A DNA stretch of 26,280 nt, from contig JBKHXU010000092.1 of assembly GCA_046565865.1 (NCBI GenBank), positions 1-26,280 on the forward strand, written 5' to 3'. The notes beneath the pieces are model-generated. The model saw only the letters and a program-made list of their open reading frames with translations. It had not been told where the DNA came from and did no database searches. Each line of letters begins with the position of its first letter. Position 1 is the first letter of the stretch. This DNA is from JBKHXU01 sp046565865 (GTDB taxonomy: Bacteria; Pseudomonadota; Gammaproteobacteria; Acidiferrobacterales; Sulfurifustaceae). This document shows, in pieces, positions 14,841-22,586 of this stretch. The position numbers and the translations under genes were made by a program.

Positions 14841-15170
14841 CTATTTTTTTCGTTGCCCGTGGTGTTCTTCGGCGCGCGCGCGGCGCAGTAGATCGCCGAG
14901 CACGGGATCACTGTACGTGCCGAAGGCGTCCACCACCACGCCGCGCTCGCCGTCGATAGCCTCGATGGCGTACACCACCGACATGTCATCCGGGTTGCTC
15001 GCGCCTTCGTAGCGGTGATGTTCGATCACACGCACGACCTCGGGGGCGTACAAGCGCCCGGTCTGCTGCGACTTGAGGCGACCGTCCACCGGCTCGAACG
15101 TGGCGGCGAAGCCGCGCTGGCGCAATCCCTCGAGCGCGTCGGTCAACGTTGCATACGGCTTGAAGCCCAT
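14841..15170 (-). CDS. Conserved small protein of unknown function
   Basis: A 109-residue soluble protein without signal peptide. The pattern (LTDALEGLRQRGFAATFE; HHRYEGASNPDDMSVVYAIE; GERGVVVDAFGTYSD) resembles about 100-residue proteins I recall from Bacteroidetes and Proteobacteria that databases often label phosphoribosylpyrophosphate synthetase. Nothing here supports that activity: the protein is a third of the enzyme's length, and no ribose-phosphate or ATP-binding motif is visible. AAGGAG lies 6 nt before the ATG, so the start is secure. The GNPDD/YAI/DAYG-like core suggests a small alpha-beta domain. Confidence 0.72.
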   Translation of the reverse strand: MGFKPYATLTDALEGLRQRGFAATFEPVDGRLKSQQTGRLYAPEVVRVIEHHRYEGASNPDDMSVVYAIEAIDGERGVVVDAFGTYSDPVLGDLLRRARAEEHHGQRKK

Positions 15171-15283
15171 GCCGTCTCCTTCATCAAACGGATTTCTATT
15201 GTAACGCGATGGTGCGCCGGCTTAGCCGCGCGTGTGGCGCGGGCAAACGCCGCGTGCGTGGAGGAGACAACAGGGTCGCGATT

Positions 15284-15829
15284 CTATTTAAAAGAGCGGC
15301 CGAGGGTTTCGCGGAGCGCCATGTTGTCGACGAACACGTTGACCGCGGCGGGGCAGGTGCAACGGCCGACATCAGGGGCGATGGGCGCGCCACAATGCGC
15401 GCAGGTTGCGGGACTCGTTTGGCGTTCGACAATCTTCGCCGCGCGCGCCGCTTGCGCCGCGCGGAACTCGCCGGATGCGGCGCTGTCTTCCGCCACGCGT
15501 GCACGCAAGGCGGCGACCTTTTCTTGCTGCGCCAGGAGTTCCAGCCGTTGTTGTTGCAGGGTTTGCACTTGGCGCAGGACCGCATACGCCGTCTTGGTAT
15601 CGGTCGGAGCGGCGGCTAGGGTCGCACGCGCGGCGTCGAGGTCGGCAAGGCTCTGTTGCAGGCGCGCCGTAAGGTAGGTCTCGAACAGTTCTTCTTGCGC
15701 GAGCTGTTGCGCCTCGTCGCCGTCGGTGCCCTCGGCATCGAAAAAGTATCCGCATTCACACGCCGTCGCCTCGCGCGCCAGCAAGGTGGCGCAGGCGGGA
15801 CAGGGTTTTTGAAAAATTCCGGCTGCCAT
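15284..15829 (-). CDS. Double zinc-ribbon coiled-coil protein, paralogue A
   Basis: A 181-residue protein with no recognised function. It has a treble-clef or ribbon-like motif at each end with identical spacing, CxxC-x10-CxC: C10, C13, C24, C26 and C143, C146, C157, C159. The middle (about 40-135) is strongly helical, Gln/Ala/Glu-rich and probably coiled coil, starting with ELFETYLTARLQQS, a segment shared with the other two paralogues. No signal peptide, so cytoplasmic. GGAG lies 7 nt before the ATG. It starts 27 bp after the stop of paralogue B on the same strand, so the two are likely an operon transcribed away from htpG. Confidence 0.75.
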   Translation of the reverse strand: MAAGIFQKPCPACATLLAREATACECGYFFDAEGTDGDEAQQLAQEELFETYLTARLQQSLADLDAARATLAAAPTDTKTAYAVLRQVQTLQQQRLELLAQQEKVAALRARVAEDSAASGEFRAAQAARAAKIVERQTSPATCAHCGAPIAPDVGRCTCPAAVNVFVDNMALRETLGRSFK

Positions 15830-15856
15830 TGTTGCTCCGGCAAATCGTTGAGCGAC

Positions 15857-16384
15857 TTAACCTTTGCCGGGCTTAGTGCGCGCCAGTAAGGGTTCGGTCG
15901 CGAGTAGGGACGCCGTATTGGCGACCGATGTCTCGACCGTGTATCCGCAGCGACAATGATTGACTGCGCCCGGCATGGAAATCCCGCAGCGCGGACATTT
16001 CCGCTCGGAATCGATGGCGGTGGGGGTCGTCGCCGGGGCGTCCGATGTGCTCGCCAAAAATCGCGCCTGCTCGGCCGCGCGCTGCGCCTGCCGTGCCTCG
16101 CGTGTCTGCGCCAGCAACTGCGTCTGCAATCGTGCGATCTCGTCCTCCGCGCGCGCCACGGCGTCGGCCCGCGTCCGGTTGCGCGGGTCGCTGGCCAGTT
16201 CGCGCTGCGCCTGCTTCAGGCGTTGGCGGGCGTGTACGATGCGCGCAGCGAGATAGGACACGAAAAGCGCCTCCGCCTTGGCCGCGAGGTTGGTCGGGCG
16301 CGATGCAAGATCGCGGCAGGCCGGGCAAGTGCCGTCGGCGGCGAGTGGTTGGGTACATTGTGCGCAGAGGGTGGTCGGCGACAT
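15857..16384 (-). CDS. Double zinc-ribbon coiled-coil protein, paralogue B
   Basis: A 175-residue protein. The N-terminal ribbon is a variant, C7-x2-C10-x9-C20-x2-C23. The C-terminal ribbon keeps the family spacing, C130-x2-C133-x10-C144-x-C146 followed by GY. The helical middle (about 30-115) begins EALFVSYLAARIVHARQ, matching paralogues A and C. ATG 16384 is chosen because it places the ribbon at the N terminus as in its relatives; the frame is open to 16885 through the htpG promoter and coding region. No clear Shine-Dalgarno is visible. It diverges from htpG (180 bp between starts). Confidence 0.72.
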   Translation of the reverse strand: MSPTTLCAQCTQPLAADGTCPACRDLASRPTNLAAKAEALFVSYLAARIVHARQRLKQAQRELASDPRNRTRADAVARAEDEIARLQTQLLAQTREARQAQRAAEQARFLASTSDAPATTPTAIDSERKCPRCGISMPGAVNHCRCGYTVETSVANTASLLATEPLLARTKPGKG

Positions 16385-16411
16385 AATCTTTTTAAGTAGT
16401 GTTTGGAAACG

Positions 16412-16417
16412 AGTATA
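16412..16417 (-). promoter_or_regulatory. Candidate -10 for the paralogue B-A unit
   Basis: TATACT on the minus strand, 27 nt before the ATG at 16384, is the best -10-like hexamer upstream of this gene. No convincing -35 accompanies it, and there is no heat-shock-type motif on this strand. Confidence 0.3.
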
Positions 16418-16506
16418 GGCAGGATGGGCCCGAACTGCCGGTATCCCGCGGTCGGCGGGCGACGCCTGCAGCCGCTGACCCGACGAGCGGGTCCCGGGCG
16501 CCGAAA

Positions 16507-16536
16507 CTTGAAGTTTTGCCGCCGTGTCCCCAAATT
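16507..16536 (+). promoter_or_regulatory. Sigma-32 (RpoH) type heat-shock promoter of htpG
   Basis: CTTGAAG (16507-16513), a 14-nt spacer, then CCCCAAATT (16528-16536) closely matches the RpoH consensus CTTGAAA-N(11-16)-CCCCATnT. It predicts a transcript start near 16543, about 22 nt before the htpG ATG. Confidence 0.8.
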
Positions 16537-16564
16537 CGCGCCAAAAATAGCGAGGAAGTCCGGC

Positions 16565-18451
16565 ATGACCGTCGAAGCGCATAAAGAAACCTTGGGATTT
16601 CAGACCGAGGTCCGGCAGTTGCTGGACCTCATGATTCATTCGCTCTACAGCAATAAGGAAATTTTCCTGCGCGAGCTGATATCGAACGCCTCGGATGCCG
16701 CGGACAAGCTGCGGTTCGAGGCGCTGACCGACGCCGGGCTCATGGAATCCGACCCCGAGCTCAAGATTCAGATTCGTTACGACGCCAAGGCGCGCACCGT
16801 TACCGTCGCCGACAACGGCATCGGCATGAGCCGGGCGGAGGTGATCGACAATATCGGCACCATCGCCAAGTCGGGCACGCGCCAATTTCTGGCGGCGCTG
16901 TCCGGCGATCGCGCCAAGGACGCGCGGCTAATCGGACAATTCGGTGTCGGGTTCTATTCGGCCTTCATCGTCGCCGATAAGGTGACGCTCTACACCCGCC
17001 GCGCCGGGCTCGGCGCCGAGCACGGCGTGCGCTGGGAATCCGACGGCAAGGGCGAATACACCATCGAGACCGTGAACCGGCCGGCGCGCGGCACCGAAGT
17101 GGTGTTGCATCTCAAGGAAAGCGAGAGCGAGTTCCTGGACGGCTATCGGCTGCGCGGCATCGTCCGGAAATATTCGGATCACATCGCCATTCCGATCTAT
17201 ATGGAAAAGACGGATAAGGCGGGCGAGGACGAAATCGTCAACCGGGCGTCGGCGCTGTGGGCGCGTCCGAAAAACGAGATCAAGCCGGAGGAGTACGAGG
17301 CGTTCTACAAGCACGTCGCGCACGACTACGAGGCGCCGCTCGCGCACGTGCACGCACGGGTGGAGGGGCGGCAGGAGTACATCTCGCTGCTGTATATCCC
17401 GAGCCACGCGCCGTTCGATCTGTGGGATCGCGATCATCGGCACGGCGTGAAGCTGTACGTGCGGCGGGTGTTCATCATGGACGACGCCGAGCAGCTGCTG
17501 CCGAATTATTTGCGGTTTGTGCGCGGCGTCATCGACTCCAACGACCTGCCGCTCAACATCTCGCGCGAGATCTTGCAGCACAGCCGCGATATCGATGCCA
17601 TCCGCTCGGGCTCGGTGAAAAAGATACTGGACCTCCTCGCCGACCTCGCGGAGAAGGAGCCGGCCAAGTATCAAACATTCTGGAAGGAGTTCGGCCGGGT
17701 GTTGAAGGAGGGCGTGGTTGAGGATCACGGCAATCGCGAGCCGATCGCGCGCCTGTTGCGATTCGCCTCGACCGCGACGGAGGGCGATGCCCAGACCGTG
17801 TCATTCGCCGATTACATCGGCCGCATGAAACCGGGCCAGGAGAAGATCTATTATTTGACGGCGGAGAACCTCGCCGCCGCGCGCCATAGCCCGCATCTCG
17901 AAATTTTCAAAAAGAAGGGTATTGAGGTGCTGCTACTCACCGACCGTGTCGACGAGTGGGTCATGAGCCATCTCACCGAGTTCGCCGGCAAGGCGCTGGC
18001 GGCGGTGACAAAGGGCGATCTCGATCTCGGCAAACTCGCCGATGAACCGGAAAAGCAGAAACAGTCGGAGGCGCAAAACGCGCACCAAGAATTGGTGGCG
18101 CGTATTAAGAAGGCGTTGGGCGATCGCGTCAAAGATGTGCGCCCAAGTCACCGGCTGGTCGATTCGCCCGCGTGTCTCGTGGTCGATGAGCACGACATCA
18201 GCGCCAACCTCAAGCGCTTGCTCAAGGCCGCAGGCCAGAGTTATCCGGAAAGCCGTCCGATTCTGGAGATCAATCCCGAGCATCCGCTGGTGAAGCGGTT
18301 GCGGGAAGAAAGTGACGATAAGCGCGTCGAAAACTGGAGCGCGTTACTGCTGGATCAGGCGATCTTGAGCGAGGGCGGACAACTTGAGGACCCGGCGGCG
18401 TTTGTGCGCCGGTTAAACGACGTGCTGTTGGTGGCGGCGCAGGCGCGCTAG
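16565..18451 (+). CDS. htpG: Hsp90-family chaperone HtpG
   Basis: A 628-residue protein, normal for HtpG. The N-terminal GHKL ATPase motifs are intact: SNASDAADKLRF with the metal-binding Asn, DNGIGM, and GQFGVGFYSAFIVADKV. The middle domain carries the conserved LPLNISREILQ with its ATP-contacting Arg, and the C-terminal dimerisation region is complete. It is an ATP-driven cytosolic chaperone for late folding and stress tolerance. ATG 16565 gives the usual MTVEAHKETLGFQ-type start; GAGG lies about 9 nt upstream and the sigma-32 promoter fits this start. The gene is bracketed by three double-zinc-ribbon paralogues on the opposite strand, one ending only 14 bp from its stop. Confidence 0.97.
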   Translation: MTVEAHKETLGFQTEVRQLLDLMIHSLYSNKEIFLRELISNASDAADKLRFEALTDAGLMESDPELKIQIRYDAKARTVTVADNGIGMSRAEVIDNIGTIAKSGTRQFLAALSGDRAKDARLIGQFGVGFYSAFIVADKVTLYTRRAGLGAEHGVRWESDGKGEYTIETVNRPARGTEVVLHLKESESEFLDGYRLRGIVRKYSDHIAIPIYMEKTDKAGEDEIVNRASALWARPKNEIKPEEYEAFYKHVAHDYEAPLAHVHARVEGRQEYISLLYIPSHAPFDLWDRDHRHGVKLYVRRVFIMDDAEQLLPNYLRFVRGVIDSNDLPLNISREILQHSRDIDAIRSGSVKKILDLLADLAEKEPAKYQTFWKEFGRVLKEGVVEDHGNREPIARLLRFASTATEGDAQTVSFADYIGRMKPGQEKIYYLTAENLAAARHSPHLEIFKKKGIEVLLLTDRVDEWVMSHLTEFAGKALAAVTKGDLDLGKLADEPEKQKQSEAQNAHQELVARIKKALGDRVKDVRPSHRLVDSPACLVVDEHDISANLKRLLKAAGQSYPESRPILEINPEHPLVKRLREESDDKRVENWSALLLDQAILSEGGQLEDPAAFVRRLNDVLLVAAQAR

Positions 18452-18465
18452 CGCCGTTCCAATAT

Positions 18466-19320
18466 TCAGCGGCGTAGAATCGCCAGTGCCGCGGCGTCGA
18501 GCGGCAGTGCCGCCATCTCCATCGAGGCCGCGTTGAACCCGAATCCGCAGCGGCATTGCGGCATGGTCGCCGGCACCTTTGACGTGCAGTTCGGGCACTC
18601 TTTGGTCGGCGGCGGCGCGACCGTTTGCGGTTGTGGCGTCACCGCTGACGGCATAGCTGCTGCTTTGAGTACGATGGCTTCCGCCTGTTTCGCCTGACGC
18701 GCGCGGAACGCGCGGCTCGGCTTTGCCGCGGGCAACGCGCGCGCTACGACGGGTGCCGGTTTCGGGCTCGGTGGCGGGGTAACCGTTGCCGCTGCGGCTT
18801 TGGATGCTTCCGCTACCGGCGCGGCTTTGCGCACTTCTGGTGTCGCGATCGTCGGCTTCAGGACAACCGGCTTCGCAATAACAATCGGTTTGCTCGGTGT
18901 GCGCGCGGGTCCAGCATGCTTCGACTTGGCGCGCGGCTTGACGCGCGGCACCGCGGCACGCGGCGCCGGCGCGATGCGGGCCGTGAGTTTTTTCAGTTGC
19001 GATGTCTTTTGTGCCTGTGCCCGCAGTTCAGCGCGCGCGCTGTTGAGCGCTTGTTCCGCCGCCAATGCTTGCGCCGCTTTGTACGTATCGCCCGGATCGG
19101 CGAGGGCATCGGCGCGTGCGACTTCGTATTCCGCCTCCGCCTGCACCACGCGCGCGGCGAGGTAGTCGTGATACAGCCGCTCCTCATGGATCGCGACCTC
19201 GACCGCCGCCTTTTTGTCCGTCACCGCCTCAGGATCGAAACAATGGCCGCACGGGCAACGCACCGCACTCGTCGGATTGGGCGCCGTGCACTGGGGGCAG
19301 TCTTTGGTGAAGATGCTCAT
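18466..19320 (-). CDS. Double zinc-ribbon coiled-coil protein, paralogue C (long linker)
   Basis: A 284-residue protein of the same family as those at 15284-15829 and 15857-16384. Ribbons are C8-x2-C11-x10-C22-x-C24 (with a further Cys27) and C242-x2-C245-x10-C256-x-C258, both CPxC...CxCG. The helical segment (about 35-112) starts ERLYHDYLAARVVQAEAE, the family signature. It differs by a long Pro/Ala/Lys/Val-rich, probably disordered linker (about 115-235) before the second ribbon. It is convergent with htpG (14 bp between stops). Start ATG 19320 aligns with its relatives; the Shine-Dalgarno is weak. Function unknown; zinc binding is predicted from the cysteines only. Confidence 0.75.
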   Translation of the reverse strand: MSIFTKDCPQCTAPNPTSAVRCPCGHCFDPEAVTDKKAAVEVAIHEERLYHDYLAARVVQAEAEYEVARADALADPGDTYKAAQALAAEQALNSARAELRAQAQKTSQLKKLTARIAPAPRAAVPRVKPRAKSKHAGPARTPSKPIVIAKPVVLKPTIATPEVRKAAPVAEASKAAAATVTPPPSPKPAPVVARALPAAKPSRAFRARQAKQAEAIVLKAAAMPSAVTPQPQTVAPPPTKECPNCTSKVPATMPQCRCGFGFNAASMEMAALPLDAAALAILRR

Positions 19321-19437
19321 CGCGAAGCGGTTTGGGTGTATTCCTAAAAAGAACTATGGCACGGAGCTCGGTTCCGGCGGGGACCGCCGGATAAGCTGAA
19401 GCAACCGGCGGACGAATGGGCAAGCCGGAGCCTTCGC

Positions 19438-19502
19438 GAATGTCCAGCGGACATTCACGCCGGCGAGCGCGAGGCAGGAGCCGAGCTGGGGGCGCGACAG
19501 GG
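19438..19502. repeat. 65-bp palindrome-headed repeat, copy 1
   Basis: Copy 1 matches copy 2 (19521-19585) at 64 of 65 positions, with a period of 83 bp and an 18-bp unrelated spacer. It opens with an inverted repeat, GAATGTCC-AGC-GGACATTC, followed by a GC-rich arm. The single difference falls in the palindrome centre (C versus T). Confidence 0.85.
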
Positions 19503-19520
19503 GCGAGGCGGGGAGGTCGT

Positions 19521-19585
19521 GAATGTCCAGTGGACATTCACGCCGGCGAGCGCGAGGCAGGAGCCGAGCTGGGGGCGCGACAGGG
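19521..19585. repeat. 65-bp palindrome-headed repeat, copy 2
   Basis: Direct repeat of 19438-19502. Here the palindrome is longer: CGTGAATGTCC and GGACATTCACG are perfect 11-bp arms around AGT (19518-19542). The size and palindromic head suggest a dispersed REP-like element or a pair of operators. Confidence 0.85.
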
Positions 19586-19633
19586 ATGTTAAGCGGTAGG
19601 CCGACAAACGAAGCCCCGCCCAAAGACATTTTT

Positions 19634-20797
19634 CTACCGCAGCAACGCGCGCTGCGATCGAAAGCGTTGGCGAAATATCCGTTGTTGCCCGGCCCACGGC
19701 CGGTCCCAGGCTAGATCCGGGCGTAACAATGCGCCACAGAGCGTGACCAGTCCGTCGATGTCGTCGAGATGCACAAACTCCGGGGCCGGTCCCTCGGGTC
19801 GCGCGCAGTCCGGTCCGCCTTCGAATCCCTGGTTGTGGTAGTTGCCAAGCGGCACCGACAGACCGATCGCGCGCAGGCCATAGGCAATCGCCGCCGTCGC
19901 TTCGCAGGTGCCGCCGTCCATGATGCGCCGTTGGTGCCGGCCCGGCAGTACCGTGCGCGCGATCTCGCTCAGAATATTTACGCCGCCATGATCGAACACC
20001 GTGCGCCGATCACCGAGACGCACGACCGGTCCACGGCCAATGACGGCGTTGGGTAGCGTGCGTGAGGTTTCGAGGCTGACGCACACGACGTTATCGCGCG
20101 GCGTGAGCCAGCCGAGTTCGAAGTGACCGATGGCGCCGACGAAGCCGACCTCTTCAGCGCGCGTCAGTAGGCCAAGGAATGGAATATCGGCGCGGCGCCG
20201 CGCTCGATTTAGGTCGAGCGCGGTAGCGAGCACCGCGTACACGCCGACCAAGTCGTCCGCCGCTTTGGTATAGAGGCGCTTGCCGCTGCGCCACACCGGC
20301 GCGCGAAACCCGAAGCCGCCGTAAAGTGTGGTCGCATCGGCAAGGCGCGCGGCGCGCGCATCGCGCGCGAGCACCACGTCCGCGGTCGCGATGCTGTAGC
20401 CGGCGGGATGCAGCTTCACGTTTTGTAATCGCCCGGCGCCGACGTAACCGTCGCCATTCGCCAACCACACCCGCGCGCCGGCGACGTGCTTTACTGGCGA
20501 TCCGCCGTGCCAGCGCACCACGAGCCGATTCGGCGCGCGCCAACGCAAACCGTGGAACCCCGGGTGATCCATGTGCGCGATGAACAGTCGTACCGGCGTT
20601 CGCGCCGCGCGCAACTTGCGCCGGTAGGCGCGCGCGTCCGCGCAGCCGACGACGATGTTGCCAATGGGATCGAGAAAGTGCGGCACACCCGCGCGGGTGA
20701 GCACCTTGATTACGAAATCGACGACCAAAGCTTCGCGGAAAGGCGCCGTCGGTTGGGTCAGCAACTGCGTAAGGAGGCGGTAGCGAGTGGCGTTCAT
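19634..20797 (-). CDS. M42-like zinc aminopeptidase/deacylase
   Basis: A 387-residue protein of the M42/M28-M20 metallopeptidase clan. Candidate metal and catalytic residues are in the expected order: H75 and D77 (AHMDHPG), D181-D182 (KAADDLVG), E215-E216 (RAEEVGFVGA), E243 (SLETSR) and a late His321 (GNYHNQG). M42 enzymes are di-zinc aminopeptidases acting on short peptides, often in large cytosolic tetrahedral particles. No signal peptide. There is no good Shine-Dalgarno before ATG 20797, but the N terminus (RYRLLTQLLTQPTAPFRE) is family-like. The C terminus is Arg/Gln-rich and ends just beyond the noncoding repeat region. Assignment to the clan is secure; exact substrate unknown. Confidence 0.83.
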   Translation of the reverse strand: MNATRYRLLTQLLTQPTAPFREALVVDFVIKVLTRAGVPHFLDPIGNIVVGCADARAYRRKLRAARTPVRLFIAHMDHPGFHGLRWRAPNRLVVRWHGGSPVKHVAGARVWLANGDGYVGAGRLQNVKLHPAGYSIATADVVLARDARAARLADATTLYGGFGFRAPVWRSGKRLYTKAADDLVGVYAVLATALDLNRARRRADIPFLGLLTRAEEVGFVGAIGHFELGWLTPRDNVVCVSLETSRTLPNAVIGRGPVVRLGDRRTVFDHGGVNILSEIARTVLPGRHQRRIMDGGTCEATAAIAYGLRAIGLSVPLGNYHNQGFEGGPDCARPEGPAPEFVHLDDIDGLVTLCGALLRPDLAWDRPWAGQQRIFRQRFRSQRALLR

Positions 20798-20927
20798 GGG
20801 CGCGACTATATCGGTTCGCGTCGCACGCCACTACGGGATGCGACGCTGTGTTACCGCCAGCGCTTGTCGCCGGTGCGGCGCGCATGTTAGCGTGCGCCGC
20901 CTTGCCAACCGTTCGCCGCGCACGCGC

Positions 20928-21284
20928 ATGATCATCGATGTCACCGAGGCCAGCTTCGAGACCGAAGTCCTGGCCGCCTCGCACCACACGCCGGTGTTGG
21001 TCGACTTCTGGGCCGACTGGTGTCCGCCGTGCCGCGTGTTGACGCCGGTATTGGAGCGCGTGGTGCGCGAAAGCGCGGGCGCATGGCGCTTGGCCAAGAT
21101 CGAAGCGGACGAAAACATGCGTCTCGCCGGGCGTTATCAGCTGCGGGGTTTCCCGACCGTGATTCTGTTTGTCGATGGCGCCGAGGTCGGGCGCTTCAGC
21201 GGTGCGCGCAATGACGCGTTCGTGCGCGACTTCGTCGACAATCACCTCGCCCAAGCGCGGGCGGGCGTCGCTAGTCGACCTTAA
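20928..21284 (+). CDS. Thioredoxin-like protein with CPPC active site
   Basis: A 118-residue protein with a complete thioredoxin fold: LVDFWADWCPPCRVLTPVL, with active-site C32 and C35, and the cis-proline loop GFPTVILF. The dipeptide between the cysteines is Pro-Pro rather than the Gly-Pro of classical thioredoxin, which should change redox potential. No signal peptide, so probably cytosolic disulfide reductase or exchange activity. ATG 20928 is chosen because it begins the fold; the frame is open further upstream (to 20787) but that part looks noncoding. No Shine-Dalgarno is visible. Its last 14 nt overlap the convergent secretin-like gene. Confidence 0.85.
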   Translation: MIIDVTEASFETEVLAASHHTPVLVDFWADWCPPCRVLTPVLERVVRESAGAWRLAKIEADENMRLAGRYQLRGFPTVILFVDGAEVGRFSGARNDAFVRDFVDNHLAQARAGVASRP

Positions 21285-22122
21285 GCCATACCTGCCATTG
21301 TTCCTCGGCCCGTTCGGCGTCGCGACTTAGGATGGCGCGATTGACCGCCGACCCCTGGTTCAGTACCTGACCGAGCTCGCTCCAGTCGCCGAGCTTCACC
21401 GTCACCGTGGTCGCCGCCTCGCGAAAGTCGATGATACCGCGCCGCGGATCGGACACCCGCGCCACGCGCGGCACGATGTCGAGCTGAACCCGATCGCCGC
21501 GCACCTGCGGCCGGACATCGAAACCCGTCGTCGCGTCGCGCAGCACGACGGTGTCGTAAACCACGGCGCGGTCGCCGGCCAGCGCGAGCACGCGCTGCAC
21601 CTGGGGGATCGATTGGCCCATGCGCAGATACGCGCTGGCGCCGTCTTGCACCCGAAGTTGCTGCGTCTGTTCCGAGCGACCGGTTGTACGCCGTTCGCTG
21701 CCGCGGTATTGCACTCCGTTCGGATCGCCGATGATGACGGTCTCGTGGCCGCGTATTGCTTTCGGCAGGCGCACGCGGCCGCGGTCGCCGAGATGGACCT
21801 CGCCCTCGACGCCGTGTGTGCTGCGCTCGCGCGCGCCGGCTTCGACTTGCCGGACGCTGATGGTGAGCTGCCGGCGCGCGACATTGAGTTCGCGCACGAT
21901 GCGTTCGATCTCGGCGATCGTTGCCGGCGGGGCGCGCACGATCAGCCGGTAATCGGTGGCGCTGACAGCATCTTCCGGGCCCAACAGCGGGCGCACCAGC
22001 GGGACGACTTCAAGCGCAGGGCGGTGTTTGAGTTCGATGATGCGCAGCGCATCGGCCGCGAAAGCGGACGCAGCCAGCAGCAGTGCCGCCATCAGCGCCC
22101 AACGCGGCGCGACTAATCCCAA
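21271..22122 (-). CDS. Short secretin-like periplasmic protein
   Basis: A 283-residue exported protein. After a signal peptide (about 1-23, ending AFAA), residues 25-95 look like secretin N0/N1 modules (LRIIELKHRPALEVVPLVRPLLG, in part; then IERIVRELNVARRQLTISVRQVE). The rest is beta-rich (DTVVLRDATTGFDVRPQV, VQLDIVPRVA) and resembles the start of a secretin core, but the protein is too short for a full pore domain. It may be a stand-alone periplasmic or outer-membrane accessory related to type II/IV pilus secretins. The proposed start is TTG 22122, which gives a positively charged signal-peptide n-region and overlaps the NlpC/P60 gene by 10 nt; ATG 22092 is the alternative. Confidence 0.6.
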   Translation of the reverse strand: MGLVAPRWALMAALLLAASAFAADALRIIELKHRPALEVVPLVRPLLGPEDAVSATDYRLIVRAPPATIAEIERIVRELNVARRQLTISVRQVEAGARERSTHGVEGEVHLGDRGRVRLPKAIRGHETVIIGDPNGVQYRGSERRTTGRSEQTQQLRVQDGASAYLRMGQSIPQVQRVLALAGDRAVVYDTVVLRDATTGFDVRPQVRGDRVQLDIVPRVARVSDPRRGIIDFREAATTVTVKLGDWSELGQVLNQGSAVNRAILSRDAERAEEQWQVWLKVD

Positions 22123-22586
22123 TGCAGCCGCCGGGCGCCGGCGAAATGTTTGCGCCAGTAGCCGTTGCCGAAATTCGCCACGTGGACGTGCTTGCCGGTG
22201 GAGGGTGCGTGCACAAAGCGATCGTTGCCGAGGTAAATACCGACGTGCGAGGAGCGCTTACCTTCCTGATCGAAGAACAGGAGATCGCCGCGCTGCAGCC
22301 GACTCGTCTTGATCGGCGTCGAAAGGCGCCGCAGCGCCGCGGTGCCGTGCGGTAATTTTACGCCCGCCTGCGAGTAGCCGTATTGCACGAGGCCGCTGCA
22401 ATCGAAACCGGCCGCCGGTGTGTTGCCGCCATAGCGATACGGTTTGCCTTGCATGCGCAATGCGTGATCGGCAGCGCGCGCGGCGACCGTATCCGCGCCG
22501 GGCGAACGGGTCGGCGCGGACGAGCAGGCGCCAAGGGCGAGCAAGACGCCGAGCGCGAGCGCGAGCTTTGCGCGGCGCGCCGTCAT
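22113..22586 (-). CDS. NlpC/P60 family cell-wall hydrolase, lipoprotein
   Basis: A 157-residue protein. Signal peptide with lipobox LGAC (Cys21) anchors it to a membrane, probably the outer one. The NlpC/P60 papain-like domain follows: PYRYGGNTPAAGFDCSGL with nucleophile Cys63, SSHVGIYLG with His114, and FVHAPSTGKHVHV with His126/His133. It should cut peptide stems of peptidoglycan (gamma-D-Glu-mDAP type bond). ATG 22586 overlaps the upstream stop as ATGA, and the downstream secretin-like gene overlaps its own end, so three minus-strand genes are translation-coupled. Length and layout match Spr/MepS-like enzymes. Confidence 0.9.
   Translation of the reverse strand: MTARRAKLALALGVLLALGACSSAPTRSPGADTVAARAADHALRMQGKPYRYGGNTPAAGFDCSGLVQYGYSQAGVKLPHGTAALRRLSTPIKTSRLQRGDLLFFDQEGKRSSHVGIYLGNDRFVHAPSTGKHVHVANFGNGYWRKHFAGARRLHWD

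Larger units (their letters stand above)
19321..19633. other. 313-bp noncoding region with repeats
   Basis: No gene with coding character was found between paralogue C and the peptidase gene. Short open frames here (for example those reading GHSRPPRLAPVAPPARLLPRA) are translations of the repeat below and are not credible proteins. Besides the two repeat copies, the sequence holds a pair of inverted 7-mers, GCGGTAG (19593-19599) and CTACCGC (19634-19640), the second at the peptidase stop codon. Confidence 0.6.

Noticed and set aside
14842..14850. T-run after the DUF4156 gene as a terminator
   Set aside because: No stable stem precedes it; on the other strand it encodes the terminal lysines of the convergent gene.
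18442..18455. GGCGC-N4-GCGCC hairpin at the htpG stop
   Set aside because: Only 5 bp and no U-tract follows on either strand, so it is not a convincing terminator.
20154..21254. Long minus-strand frame spanning the peptidase and thioredoxin genes
   Set aside because: It crosses two recognisable genes in other frames and shows no family resemblance.
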